A DNA stretch of 64,000 bases, from positions 36,312 to 100,311 of the forward strand of contig RZZS01000002.1 in assembly GCA_009929775.1 (NCBI GenBank), given 5' to 3'. Source of the stretch: Alphaproteobacteria bacterium. Its GTDB lineage: Bacteria; Pseudomonadota; Alphaproteobacteria; Micavibrionales; Micavibrionaceae. Below the pieces are notes generated by a model. It searched no databases. It saw nothing but the letters and a program-made list of their open reading frames with translations, and was not told where the DNA came from. Both the position numbers and the translations under genes were made by a program. Positions 1-8,952 of this stretch are shown piece after piece (the stretch's first letter is position 1; each line of letters begins with the position of its first letter).

Positions 1-2
1 TG

Positions 3-332
3 TCCAATGCGGACGCGCCTTACGAGGCGGCTCTTTTTTGCCATTGTCTTGGGAAAGATACGACGGGCGTTTGCGCGAGCGATCCCGCAAGCGGTTTCAA
101 TGCCTATGGTTACAGCGACTGGTATCTTCCTGCGCAGGACGAACTGTACGAGCTTAGGGTCAACAGAACGGCGATCGGCGGATTCGACGTAACGGGTGCC
201 TGGCCCTCCGGATTTTACTGGTCGTCTTCCGAAAGCGGTGCTTCGGGCGCTGCGCGGCAGCGGTTTGATAACGGTACGCAGGGAACGACCAACAAGAATA
301 ATACGCTCTCTGTCCGCTGTGTCCGGAAGTGA
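3..332 (+). CDS. C-terminal part of an Lcl_C/DUF1566-domain secreted protein (5' truncated by window edge)
   Basis: Frame 3 translates as ...NADAPYEAALFCHCLGKDTTGVC...YGYSDWYLPAQDELYELRVNRTAIGGF...FYWSSSESGASGAARQRFDNGTQGTTNKNNTLSVRCVRK*, with the DWYLP / IGGF / YWSSSE / VRCVR signature. Confidence 0.75.
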   Translation, partial: SNADAPYEAALFCHCLGKDTTGVCASDPASGFNAYGYSDWYLPAQDELYELRVNRTAIGGFDVTGAWPSGFYWSSSESGASGAARQRFDNGTQGTTNKNNTLSVRCVRK

Positions 333-400
333 TACCTGACATCCGGGGCGGGCTTTGGAACATGGAATGTGACAAGTTGAAAACCGAACTCGAGGCCGCT

Positions 401-1738
401 ATGCGAAACGTGTCGAAATACTCTCTCGCAGTCGCGATTTTCGCGTGCGCGGTTCTGCCGACCAGCGCTCTCGCCCAGCTTGCCGGGACCGACACAGCGC
501 CGGGAGCGTCTTGCGCCGGGTTTCCGACGGGTGCAACCCGCGTGGTGGCCGACGCAGACGGAAACGGGGCGGAGGTAACGCTTGTCTGCGATGGCACGAA
601 CTGGCAGGCGGCCGGGGTCAGGGTCGGTGCGGATAGCGCTGCATGCGGCTCGGCTAATGAGGGGACGATTCGCTACACCGGAGGGACGCCTCCCTTCGAA
701 TATTGCGACGGCAGCGACTGGACCGAATTTGACGAGACGGGCGGCGGTGGATGCACCGCCCCGGTGGATTGTTCCACGCCCGGGGCCACATGTTCGGACG
801 GCAGCAAGTTCGCGGGATTCGTCATTGACGGGACATCCTGCGCAGCCCTCTATGTCGCCGCGTCCGACCAGGTTAGCGACCAGTCGGATGCGTGGGGTCC
901 GGGATCAACCGATACCGGTGCCGACGACTGGGAAAACGGGGCAGCCAATCACCGATGGATCGTCGCGAACACAACGCTCAGTAGTTATCCGGCCTTCGAG
1001 ACCTGCGCGAACCTGTCGCTGCACAGCAAGACCGACTGGTATCTGCCCTCAGGCCACGAGATGATCGTTCTGGTGAAAAACCGCAGCGCTATCGGAGGTT
1101 TCGAGGGGGGAGAAGACTATTGGACGTCGACGGAGCTTATAGCGAACAATGGCATCGAAGGTGTGTTTGGTCCGGTCGGGTTCTCCAATGACCTCAAGAC
1201 GAGGACGAATAACGTCCGCTGCGTCCGCCGCGAAGGCGCGTGTCCGGACGTGGGAAATGTGTGCGAGGACGGAACGGTTTACGCCGGGTTCAGCCCGGAT
1301 GGTAATGTGCCGATGTTTACGACGCCGGCTGACCAAAGTTCAGGCGCTGCTTGGGGGACATACAATTTCCCGACGGGTTCAACCTCTACGATTACAGGGG
1401 CCACCAACACCGCGGATATCTATGCCCATGTCTCGAACGGCGATGGTCTTTACAATCCCGGGGACGGCACGACGTCTAACGCCTTTGTTGTTTGTGCGGA
1501 ACTAGGTGCCTACAGGCATTCCGACTGGTATGTTCCCGCGCTCGACGAGCTTGAGGTTTTGGTAACAAACCGAAGCGCCATCGGCGGGTTTGACACGACG
1601 TCGGGTTACCCCGTTAGCTACTACTGGTCTTCCTCGGAGAGCAGCGGCGACGTTGCACAGCGTTGGGACTTCGGAACGCCATGGCCCGGTACCAATAACA
1701 AGAACATAATGTTGTCCGTGCGCTGTGTCAGAAAATAG
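401..1738 (+). CDS. Secreted protein with two Lcl_C/DUF1566-like domains
   Basis: Signal peptide MRNVSKYSLAVAIFACAVLPTSALAQ; two copies of WYLP/WYVP...NRSAIGGF...YWTS/YWSSSE...VRCVRR/K. Start taken at the internal ATG preceding the signal peptide. Confidence 0.75.
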   Translation: MRNVSKYSLAVAIFACAVLPTSALAQLAGTDTAPGASCAGFPTGATRVVADADGNGAEVTLVCDGTNWQAAGVRVGADSAACGSANEGTIRYTGGTPPFEYCDGSDWTEFDETGGGGCTAPVDCSTPGATCSDGSKFAGFVIDGTSCAALYVAASDQVSDQSDAWGPGSTDTGADDWENGAANHRWIVANTTLSSYPAFETCANLSLHSKTDWYLPSGHEMIVLVKNRSAIGGFEGGEDYWTSTELIANNGIEGVFGPVGFSNDLKTRTNNVRCVRREGACPDVGNVCEDGTVYAGFSPDGNVPMFTTPADQSSGAAWGTYNFPTGSTSTITGATNTADIYAHVSNGDGLYNPGDGTTSNAFVVCAELGAYRHSDWYVPALDELEVLVTNRSAIGGFDTTSGYPVSYYWSSSESSGDVAQRWDFGTPWPGTNNKNIMLSVRCVRK

Positions 1739-1773
1739 TTATGAAGCGCGATGTTTGACCCAGGGGATATTAT

Positions 1774-2325
1774 GCGATTCGCCTTTCAGCTGTCCGGATT
1801 TATCATTGTTGGCAACCTCTCCTCTGTATGGCGGCCTTTTTCCCGCTTTCGCTCAGCTTGCGGGGACCGACACGGCGCTGGGAGCTTCCTGTGCAGGGTT
1901 TCCTGTGGGGGCAAGCCGTGTCGTCGCGGATGCGGACGGGAACGGCCTCGTCGTGCCGGACGGGGGAAGCGAACACGACCTATCTGGTTTGGCTGTCGGA
2001 TACGGCCTCGCCTTACGAGGCGGCGCTGTACTGTTACTGCCTTGGCAAGCCTGCGACGGGGACCTGTTCGAGCGACCCGACAGGCGGAGCCGACGGTTAC
2101 GGTTATAGCGACTGGTATCTGCCGGCTCAGGACGAAATTGATGTGATGTACGACAACAAGACGTCTATTGGCGGATTTAACACGACCGGATTTCCGCCCG
2201 CTGGCAATTACTGGTCGTCGTCAGAGGTGTCTTCCATGGCGGCAAAGCACCAGCCCTTCAGTAGCGGCCTTCAAAGCGGTTCTCCCAAGTCAAACGCGGC
2301 ATCCGTGCGCTGCGTCCGGCGATGA
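1774..2325 (+). pseudogene. Frame-disrupted Lcl_C/DUF1566 paralogue
   Basis: Signal-peptide-like and mature N-terminal sequence (FPAFAQLAGTDTALGASCAGFPVGASRVVADADGNG) lies in the frame of ORF 1725-2108, while the Lcl_C domain (SPYEAALYCYCLGKPATGTC...DWYLPAQDE...YWSSSEV...VRCVRR*) is in the frame of ORF 1828-2325. Confidence 0.65.
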
Positions 2326-2462
2326 TGAGATTTTCCGCTATTCTCGATGTTTTCCGGATGTTGAATCTCTCGCTGTCCTTGCAACGATAAAAAGAAAATT
2401 AATCATTTCATTCAATAATATGTTCGGGGCGATCTATCGTCCCGTTCTTTAACGAGGATGAA

Positions 2463-3368
2463 ATGAAGGTCATACAGGAAAGTTCCGAACACCATTTCCT
2501 GACCTGTCTGGAGAGTCTCAAGGCCGATCCGTCCGGGTGGGTCACGATGCATTTCAGTTTTTCGCGGCGTCTCGACCACGATTCGATCATTGAAGATCCC
2601 GAGCGGATTAGCGAGAAGCTTGCAAAAATGCGGACGGCGAGCGAGGCGTTTTTGGCGGACCTGCTGCGCTGCGCGCGGTCGTATGAGGATGGCCTGCTCT
2701 ACCTCTTTGCCGACAATGACGTGTTGCTGCTTGCAAAAGCCGCAAACACCGACAAACAGGCGCGCGCCCGGGAAATTTTCAGATGCGCGACCGACAGGTT
2801 CGGCGGGAAGCAGGCCGATTACGGGCATCTGTCCGACGATCTTTACCTGTTTCAGAGGCTGGCGGACGAGAAGTTCCTGACCGCGAGGCGGCTCGCCGCG
2901 TACCGCATGATGGCCGAAGTCAATACGGTTGCCAGCATCGGCGTCCGCCGAAAGCGGCGCGAAGATCCGCTGGTCCTGATTGTTGAAGATGATCGCTTTA
3001 CGGCGTCGTACGCCTCTAACATTCTGAACAAGCAGTATGACGTACTTCTGGCCAGAACGGGCGAGGAGGGCATCATCTATTATATCGAAAGCGCCCCGGA
3101 CATCGTCTTTCTCGATATCCACCTGCCCGGTCTCACGGGGCACCAGACCTTGAACGCGATCAAAAAGGCAGATCCGGAAGCCTTTGCGATTATGCTGAGC
3201 GTCGACACGGAGAAGACCAACGTTCTGAACGCGCACGTCAACGGCGCGCACGGGTTTCTCAAGAAGCCGTTCTCCAAAGACCGGTTGCTCGCAACCGTCC
3301 AGAAATCACCCTTCATCCGCCGCGTGAAGGCAGCGGGCCATCCTTCGCAGACAGATTTCTACAGCTAG
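2463..3368 (+). CDS. Orphan response-regulator receiver protein with unrecognised N-terminal domain
   Basis: C-terminal receiver: LVLIVEDDRFT...PDIVFLDIHLPGLTGHQTL...GAHGFLKKPFSKDRL; about 165 aa N-terminal region without a known motif. Confidence 0.75.
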   Translation: MKVIQESSEHHFLTCLESLKADPSGWVTMHFSFSRRLDHDSIIEDPERISEKLAKMRTASEAFLADLLRCARSYEDGLLYLFADNDVLLLAKAANTDKQARAREIFRCATDRFGGKQADYGHLSDDLYLFQRLADEKFLTARRLAAYRMMAEVNTVASIGVRRKRREDPLVLIVEDDRFTASYASNILNKQYDVLLARTGEEGIIYYIESAPDIVFLDIHLPGLTGHQTLNAIKKADPEAFAIMLSVDTEKTNVLNAHVNGAHGFLKKPFSKDRLLATVQKSPFIRRVKAAGHPSQTDFYS

Positions 3369-3488
3369 TCTCCCGGGGGGGGGCGATTCCGGCGCGGTTA
3401 TTCTCCGCCCAAATTCGACAAGCGGTTCGGATATTTTTAATAATTATGGCGTAACTTATGTATAACCATAAGTCAGGGCGAGGGTGTT

Positions 3489-5162
3489 ATGCCAGAAGAG
3501 AGAGCAGGAACAGGAGGCGAGGACGCGGCTGCCGAGTATCTTGTTCGCGGTGGCGACAACCTGTCCGAAATCGCCCGAAGGCATGGCGTTGCGGATTGGC
3601 AGGCGCTTGTCAAACTGAACAAGGACAGGTATCCGGGGCTTGAAGAGAATCCTGGCAATATCCAGCCCGGATGGGTTCTTCGGCTGAGGGATGGCGAACC
3701 TCTCGGCAACGCGCAAAATATCATGCCTCAGGGCGATCACGCGGAGACAACTGAAACCTATACAGTTAAGGGCGGCGACAATCTGTCGACTATTGCGGCA
3801 AAAAACGGAATCAGCGACTGGCAAAGCCTTGTCGAATGGAACCGCGACCGATATCCAGGCCTCGTCGACAGGCCGGAGGAGATCAAGGCAGGTTGGGAGT
3901 TGAGACTTGAAGGTACCGCGCCGCGGGGGCATGCTGCGGCACCTCGTCCGGATTTGCGCGCAGATCTTCCGAGGCCTGCGGAACATTTCGCTGTGGCGGC
4001 CCTCCAGCAGCCACGTCCGCCGGATTCCGTCGAAACGTATACTGTCGAAGGCGGCGACAGCCTGTCGACTATTGCGGCAAAAAACGGGATTAGCGACTGG
4101 CGCGAACTTGTTGCCCTCAACAAGGACACGTATCCCGGTCTGGTTGATGATCCGGGGAATATCCAAAAAGGATGGAAACTGAAACTTCGGGAAGCTGCGG
4201 GACCAGCCGTGGGTAACGGTATGGTGGCAGAGGATCCGGGCGTTGCCGGAGGTGCAGAGGAAGAATTCCTCGCGGATGTTCGGCAAAACGTTGAGGAAGC
4301 GCTTGATGTTGCCGGTGTGGGCGCTCCAGCGGAAGGCATCTCTGGAGGTAGTGGCAACCCATTCCGTCTAAGGGGTAAGCTGGCCGAGCTGGCCGGGGCA
4401 CTCGAAGGTGTCGATCCCGTGCGGGCCGCAATCGTGCTTCAAGGAGCGTCCCACCTGGGGGTGAAGGAAACCGGGGAGAACAGGGGCCCCGACGTTGATC
4501 GGTATATCACGCAAGCGGATGGGCGGATGCGCTCAGGTGTTCCCTGGTGCGCGGTTTACGGCAGTTGGTCCATCGACCAGGTTGAGCGCTTCGCGGGAAT
4601 TGGCAAAGACGAGTTCGTTAAGGGAAGTATGAGAAATCATGAAGTTATGGGCTGGATTCGAAAGAACCATCCCGATGCGATCCGGTCGTTGTCGGAATAT
4701 ACGCCTCAGCCCGGAGACTTCGCCATTATCGATCGTGTCGATCCCGAGAAGCCGGATCACTTTACCCTTTTTGCCTATGCGAAACGCGGCGAGGGCGGAA
4801 CGATCGAAGCGGTTACCATCGACGGGAACTCGGACGACAGCGTTGCGAGCACCGAGCGGACGATTGATACGACAAAGTCCGTTGGTGGCGGGAAGGGCGT
4901 TGAATATGACGAAGGCGAGAACATGTATGTTGTCGATATCAGTCGACTGCCAAATTATGACCGGTTGCAAAGCCGGTTCAACGCAAGGGCCGCGAGCTTC
5001 CAACCGGTTGCTCCGATCGATGCCGGTTATCAGCCTGATGCGGGTTCGTTCCAAAAAGTCTTCGATTTCATCGCATCGGCAAGGCAGCCGCCCCTTCCGG
5101 AAGGGATCGCCGATGCAGGTCCCGGCGCTGTCAGAACGAATACGATGACACCGCCGCTTTAG
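3489..5162 (+). CDS. Triple LysM-domain protein with C-terminal CHAP-like amidase domain
   Basis: Three repeats of Y(T)V.GGD.LS.IA...G..DW..LV..N.D.YPGL...P..I..GW.L.L; C-terminal GVPWCAVYGSW...PGDFAII...DHFTLFAYA...IDGN resembles CHAP-type Cys/His amidases. Confidence 0.7.
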   Translation: MPEERAGTGGEDAAAEYLVRGGDNLSEIARRHGVADWQALVKLNKDRYPGLEENPGNIQPGWVLRLRDGEPLGNAQNIMPQGDHAETTETYTVKGGDNLSTIAAKNGISDWQSLVEWNRDRYPGLVDRPEEIKAGWELRLEGTAPRGHAAAPRPDLRADLPRPAEHFAVAALQQPRPPDSVETYTVEGGDSLSTIAAKNGISDWRELVALNKDTYPGLVDDPGNIQKGWKLKLREAAGPAVGNGMVAEDPGVAGGAEEEFLADVRQNVEEALDVAGVGAPAEGISGGSGNPFRLRGKLAELAGALEGVDPVRAAIVLQGASHLGVKETGENRGPDVDRYITQADGRMRSGVPWCAVYGSWSIDQVERFAGIGKDEFVKGSMRNHEVMGWIRKNHPDAIRSLSEYTPQPGDFAIIDRVDPEKPDHFTLFAYAKRGEGGTIEAVTIDGNSDDSVASTERTIDTTKSVGGGKGVEYDEGENMYVVDISRLPNYDRLQSRFNARAASFQPVAPIDAGYQPDAGSFQKVFDFIASARQPPLPEGIADAGPGAVRTNTMTPPL

Positions 5163-5809
5163 GCGATTGTTCTCGTTGCATCCAGAAAGCGCTGTCTTGC
5201 GTCCAGATTCGCTAGGAAGATCCCTGTAAACTTTGTCGTGAGGGTCGAGGAGTCGATTTTTTGCGCGCCGCGCGTGCTCATGCACTGGTGGTTGGCGTCG
5301 ATCAGGACAGCAACGCCTTTCGGGGAGAGGGTCTGATCGATTGCTTCCGCGATCTCGCGGGTCATGTTTTCCTGGGATACAAGGCGCTTTGCGAAAATAT
5401 CGACGACGCGCGCGAGCTTGGATATGCCGACGATCCTCTCGCCCGGCCAGTAGGCGACGTGCGCCTTGCCGATGATAGGCACGATGTGGTGCTCGCAATG
5501 GGCGACGAAATCGATGTTCTTCACGAGGACCATGTCGTCATAGCCCGTGATGTCCTCGAACGTTTTGCCCAGGATCTTTGCCGGGTCTTCATCATAGCCT
5601 GAAAAAAACTCGTCGAAAGCGCGTACGAAGCGGGCCGGAGTTTCAATCAGGCCGTCCCGCATCGGGTCCTCGCCGATATAGCGCAGCAGCGTGCGCACGG
5701 CTTCCTCGGCCTCTTCGCGCGAAGGGGTCTCGTCATTCCTGTTTACAGGCATCTTGACAGCTTCTATGGTCATGGCTTCCGTAATACTGAACTCAATGCG
5801 AAAAGCCAA
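5159..5809 (-). CDS. folE: GTP cyclohydrolase I
   Basis: [50 protein letters not shown]...CMSTRGAQK signature. Confidence 0.95.
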   Translation of the reverse strand: MAFRIEFSITEAMTIEAVKMPVNRNDETPSREEAEEAVRTLLRYIGEDPMRDGLIETPARFVRAFDEFFSGYDEDPAKILGKTFEDITGYDDMVLVKNIDFVAHCEHHIVPIIGKAHVAYWPGERIVGISKLARVVDIFAKRLVSQENMTREIAEAIDQTLSPKGVAVLIDANHQCMSTRGAQKIDSSTLTTKFTGIFLANLDARQRFLDATRTIA

Positions 5810-5821
5810 GTTTATTCCGCC

Positions 5822-7204
5822 ATGAACGACTTAAGTCTCTATAACAGCCTGACCCGTCGGAAAGAGGTCTTTACGCCGATCGATGGAAGTCATGTCCGCA
5901 TGTATGCCTGCGGGCCGACCGTTTACAACTACGCCCATATCGGCAACGCGCGGATGGCGGTGGTGTTCGATCTGTTCGCGCGGTTGCTCCGTACGCTGTA
6001 CCCGAAGGTGACGTACGTCTCGAACATTACGGATATCGAGGACAAAATTATCGCGGCGGCGGAGGCGTCCGGCGAGACGGTCGAAACCATCACCCGCCGC
6101 TATGCCGGTATCTACAACAGCGATATGGCCGCGCTCGGCGTTCGCGAGCCGGATTTCCAGCCGCGCGCGACCGAGACGATTCCCGAAATGCTGAACCTGA
6201 TCGGGTCGTTGATTCAACAGGGGCATGCGTACGCCGCCGAGGGGCATGTCCTCTTCCACGTGCCCTCCTTTGCCAATTACGGCGGGTTGTCGGGCCGTCC
6301 ACGCGACGAGCAGATCGCCGGCGCGCGGGTCGAGGTGGCCCCCTACAAGCGGGACCCCGCCGATTTCGTCCTCTGGAAGCCGAGCGCGCCGCACCAGCCG
6401 GGCTGGGACAGCCCCTGGGGACGCGGTCGCCCGGGCTGGCACATCGAGTGTTCGGCGATGAGCGAGAAGCTTCTCGGCCTGCCCTTCGACGTCCATGGTG
6501 GCGGCGCGGACCTGAAGTTTCCGCACCACGAAAACGAGATCGCCCAGAGCTGTTGCGCCCACGGAACCGAAGACGACCTGGCGTCCTTCGCAAAGATCTG
6601 GGTTCATAACGGTTTTCTCACGGTCGAGGGTGAGAAGATGTCGAAGTCGCTTGGCAATGTGATCCTTGCGCATGACGTGTTAAAGCGCATGCCCGGCGAA
6701 GCGATCCGCTACATGCTCCTGACCGCCCATTACCGCCAGCCGCTCGACTGGACCGAAGACGGGCTGCAGCAATCGAAACGTACGCTCGACCGGATGTATC
6801 AGCGCCTGCGCGAACTGAAAGGCGCTGATGTGCCGGAGAATCTGGCGGTTCCGGAAACGGTGCTGGAGGCGCTGTGCGACGACCTCAACACACCAAGGGC
6901 GCTTGCGGCGCTGAACGCACTGGTGAGGAGTGACGAAGACCCGTCGGTTCTGAAAGGCCGCATCGTCGCCGCGGGAGGTCTTCTCGGTTTGTTGCAGCAG
7001 GACCCGGACGCATGGCTCGGTTACGGGCAGGCCGACGCGGGCGACACCGTGGACGCAGAGCGGATCGGCAAGCTGCTCGAAGAGCGTCAACAGGCCCGCA
7101 AGGACCGCAACTTCGCCCGCGCCGACGAGATTCGGGACCAGCTCGCCTCAGAGGGCATTGCCATTGAGGACACGCCGCAAGGGTCGCAGTGGAAGAAGGC
7201 TTGA
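5822..7204 (+). CDS. cysS: Cysteinyl-tRNA synthetase
   Basis: [18 protein letters not shown]...[10 protein letters not shown]...[18 protein letters not shown]...[11 protein letters not shown]. Confidence 0.97.
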   Translation: MNDLSLYNSLTRRKEVFTPIDGSHVRMYACGPTVYNYAHIGNARMAVVFDLFARLLRTLYPKVTYVSNITDIEDKIIAAAEASGETVETITRRYAGIYNSDMAALGVREPDFQPRATETIPEMLNLIGSLIQQGHAYAAEGHVLFHVPSFANYGGLSGRPRDEQIAGARVEVAPYKRDPADFVLWKPSAPHQPGWDSPWGRGRPGWHIECSAMSEKLLGLPFDVHGGGADLKFPHHENEIAQSCCAHGTEDDLASFAKIWVHNGFLTVEGEKMSKSLGNVILAHDVLKRMPGEAIRYMLLTAHYRQPLDWTEDGLQQSKRTLDRMYQRLRELKGADVPENLAVPETVLEALCDDLNTPRALAALNALVRSDEDPSVLKGRIVAAGGLLGLLQQDPDAWLGYGQADAGDTVDAERIGKLLEERQQARKDRNFARADEIRDQLASEGIAIEDTPQGSQWKKA

Positions 7205-7210
7205 TTGGCG

Positions 7211-7918
7211 CTACCGCGCGATCAACACATGAAAGTAGTGGTACGTATTGGCCGGGGGCGTGGTCGTTCCCTCGAAACAGGCGGCGCGCGCGCCGCGGAC
7301 GGAGGCCGGGAGGTCGAGGGTTTCGACGGGCGTGGGGTTTCCGTAGGCTCCGGTGAAGATATTCGCGTAGCTCTTGATTGTGTCGGCTTCCTCGGGAGGC
7401 TCGCCTGACGGGTTGGTCACGCCGAGATGGTCGTTGATCGCCTTGCATATTTCCTGTCGGACGTAGGGAAGAAACAGAATGAGATCCGGCGTGGCGTCGT
7501 CGCCGATCTGTTCGGCGGTGTTGTTGCCGGAGACGACCCATACGCCATAGCCCGGGTTGCCTGTCTGCGTCGTATCGAGCCATTCGGCCGGGGGCGTCTT
7601 GTAGATCACCGCGCCGCCGTCGATATGGAAGATTTTGCAGATATCGTCGGTGCAATTCGCGTTGGCATAGCCGCCGGCGAAGTCGTTCTCGAAGCTGACG
7701 GCCGTATCGGCAAAGCCCCGCAGGCGAATCTGGCCTGTTGCCGCGCCGACGGTGTTGGCGAACTCGATGATTTCGGCGGCGGCAAGTTTGGAGCGTTCGG
7801 AGGTAAGGGCAAGATTGTTGCCCCGGTTGCTTTGCGAGACGGCGAAACCGAGCGCCGCAAACAGGGTTACGCCGATCAGAATGTAGATAAGGGCGTTTCC
7901 GCTTTCAGAGCTTCTCAT
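7211..7918 (-). CDS. Prepilin-like single-TM secreted protein, hypothetical
   Basis: N-terminus MRSSESGNALIYILIGVTLFAALGFAVSQ looks like a pilin-type hydrophobic helix; internal ATG used as start. Confidence 0.55.
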   Translation of the reverse strand: MRSSESGNALIYILIGVTLFAALGFAVSQSNRGNNLALTSERSKLAAAEIIEFANTVGAATGQIRLRGFADTAVSFENDFAGGYANANCTDDICKIFHIDGGAVIYKTPPAEWLDTTQTGNPGYGVWVVSGNNTAEQIGDDATPDLILFLPYVRQEICKAINDHLGVTNPSGEPPEEADTIKSYANIFTGAYGNPTPVETLDLPASVRGARAACFEGTTTPPANTYHYFHVLIAR

Positions 7919-7925
7919 CGCCCTA

Positions 7926-8360
7926 CTATACGCCATCGGCGAAATGTTTGAAATCCCCGGCGTGAGCCGCCGGAATATGGACCGGAATGGTTTCGGCGCC
8001 AAGGGCCGCAAGGGTCAGGAACAAGGCCTTTCCGCTGCCGATTTCGACGTTGTCGAGAAGGCCGATGCCGAGGATGGGAATTTCCAGCGAGCGGCCGTTT
8101 TTTATATCCGCTTCGATCGCCTGTCTTTTGAGGCGTTCTCCCTCCGGCAGGTCTTCGGGTGCCCGGATGGAGAGGTCGGGCTGCAGCCATTCAAAGCTGA
8201 ACAACGAGTCCCGCCAGCTTTTCAGGACGGGCTTGACCCGGACGCGGACGGTCACGTAATGGTGCTCGCGTCCCTCGATGACAGGGTTGTCTATGAATGT
8301 AAGGTCCATAGGCGCGGACATGGCACGACTTTCGCTGAAGGGCAATGGACTTGCACCCAT
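7926..8360 (-). CDS. Hypothetical protein
   Basis: 144 aa ORF, no recognised motif; the start may be internal (MSAPMDLTF at 8321). Confidence 0.45.
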   Translation of the reverse strand: MGASPLPFSESRAMSAPMDLTFIDNPVIEGREHHYVTVRVRVKPVLKSWRDSLFSFEWLQPDLSIRAPEDLPEGERLKRQAIEADIKNGRSLEIPILGIGLLDNVEIGSGKALFLTLAALGAETIPVHIPAAHAGDFKHFADGV

Positions 8361-8408
8361 TCAGTTATATTTGTAGAAAGATAAGAAAACCTTAAAGTCA
8401 GAAGAGCC

Positions 8409-8579
8409 ATGCGAGCGGACGCGCCCGAAAAAATCCTCGTCGACCGGAATGCCGATGAAGTGAGCTGCGATGGCGGTCTGGGACCGCTCGGACATCCGGT
8501 GGTCTTTTATGCGTTCGCCGGGGCCGACACGGTTCGCTGCGGCTATTGCGACCGGATGTTTATTCGGAAGCCGGACTGA
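8409..8579 (+). CDS. Small zinc-finger protein, zf-CHCC type (not in supplied ORF track)
   Basis: 56 aa MRADAPEKILVDRNADEVSCDGGLGPLGHPVVFYAFAGADTVRCGYCDRMFIRKPD*: C-x8-H-x14-C-x2-C arrangement with LGHP and CGYCDR motifs typical of zf-CHCC proteins. Confidence 0.8.
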   Translation: MRADAPEKILVDRNADEVSCDGGLGPLGHPVVFYAFAGADTVRCGYCDRMFIRKPD

Positions 8580-8589
8580 CGGGTTTCCG

Positions 8590-8760
8590 TGGAGAGAACC
8601 TCTCTCCAGCAATTTCAAACCGCGCCTTCCGCCCTGTATTCGTGTGAATTGGTGTTCATTCGTGGTTCGAATCGTTCCGGTTTCGAGAGGACGTTTTATC
8701 GGAGAGACGGCCGGGGGCAACTGGGGACACAATAACTTATTGTGTCCCCGGTGGTGCAAT
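8590..8760 (+). repeat. Dispersed intergenic repeat, copy A, containing palindrome ggggacacaataacttattgtgtcccc at 8723-8749
   Basis: Shares TTCGTGTGAATT...CCGGTTTC..G...TCGGAGAGAC.GCCG.GGGC + palindrome with copy B (32.5-32.7 kb). Boundaries approximate. Confidence 0.7.
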
Positions 8761-8858
8761 GCCGAAAGTCCCCTCACCACTGCGGCTAACGCCTTGCTTC
8801 CCTGCGAGGCGGATCCTCGTTGCCTTTCCCGGGGAGTAACAACCCCTCTCGCCGACAC

Positions 8859-8888
8859 TTGAAAACCCGCAATATAGGGCGATATAAT
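8859..8888 (+). promoter_or_regulatory. Putative promoter TTGAAA-18-TATAAT upstream of hsp20
   Basis: cTTGAAAacccgcaatatagggcgaTATAAT, 65 bp upstream of the hsp20 ATG; the CTTGAAA core also resembles a heat-shock sigma -35. Confidence 0.5.
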
Positions 8889-8952
8889 AAGGGTGCGGTG
8901 CCGCAATCAGGTGGGCCGCAATGACATAGAAACTTGCTCAAAGGAGGAGTTT

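Noticed and set aside
8660-8690. ggttcgaatcg in repeat copy A resembles a tRNA T-loop
   Set aside because: No acceptor, D or anticodon stem around it
8361-8906. 181-aa minus-strand and 130-aa plus-strand ORFs over repeat copy A
   Set aside because: They run through the repeat and the zf-CHCC gene out of frame, with no coherent protein signature
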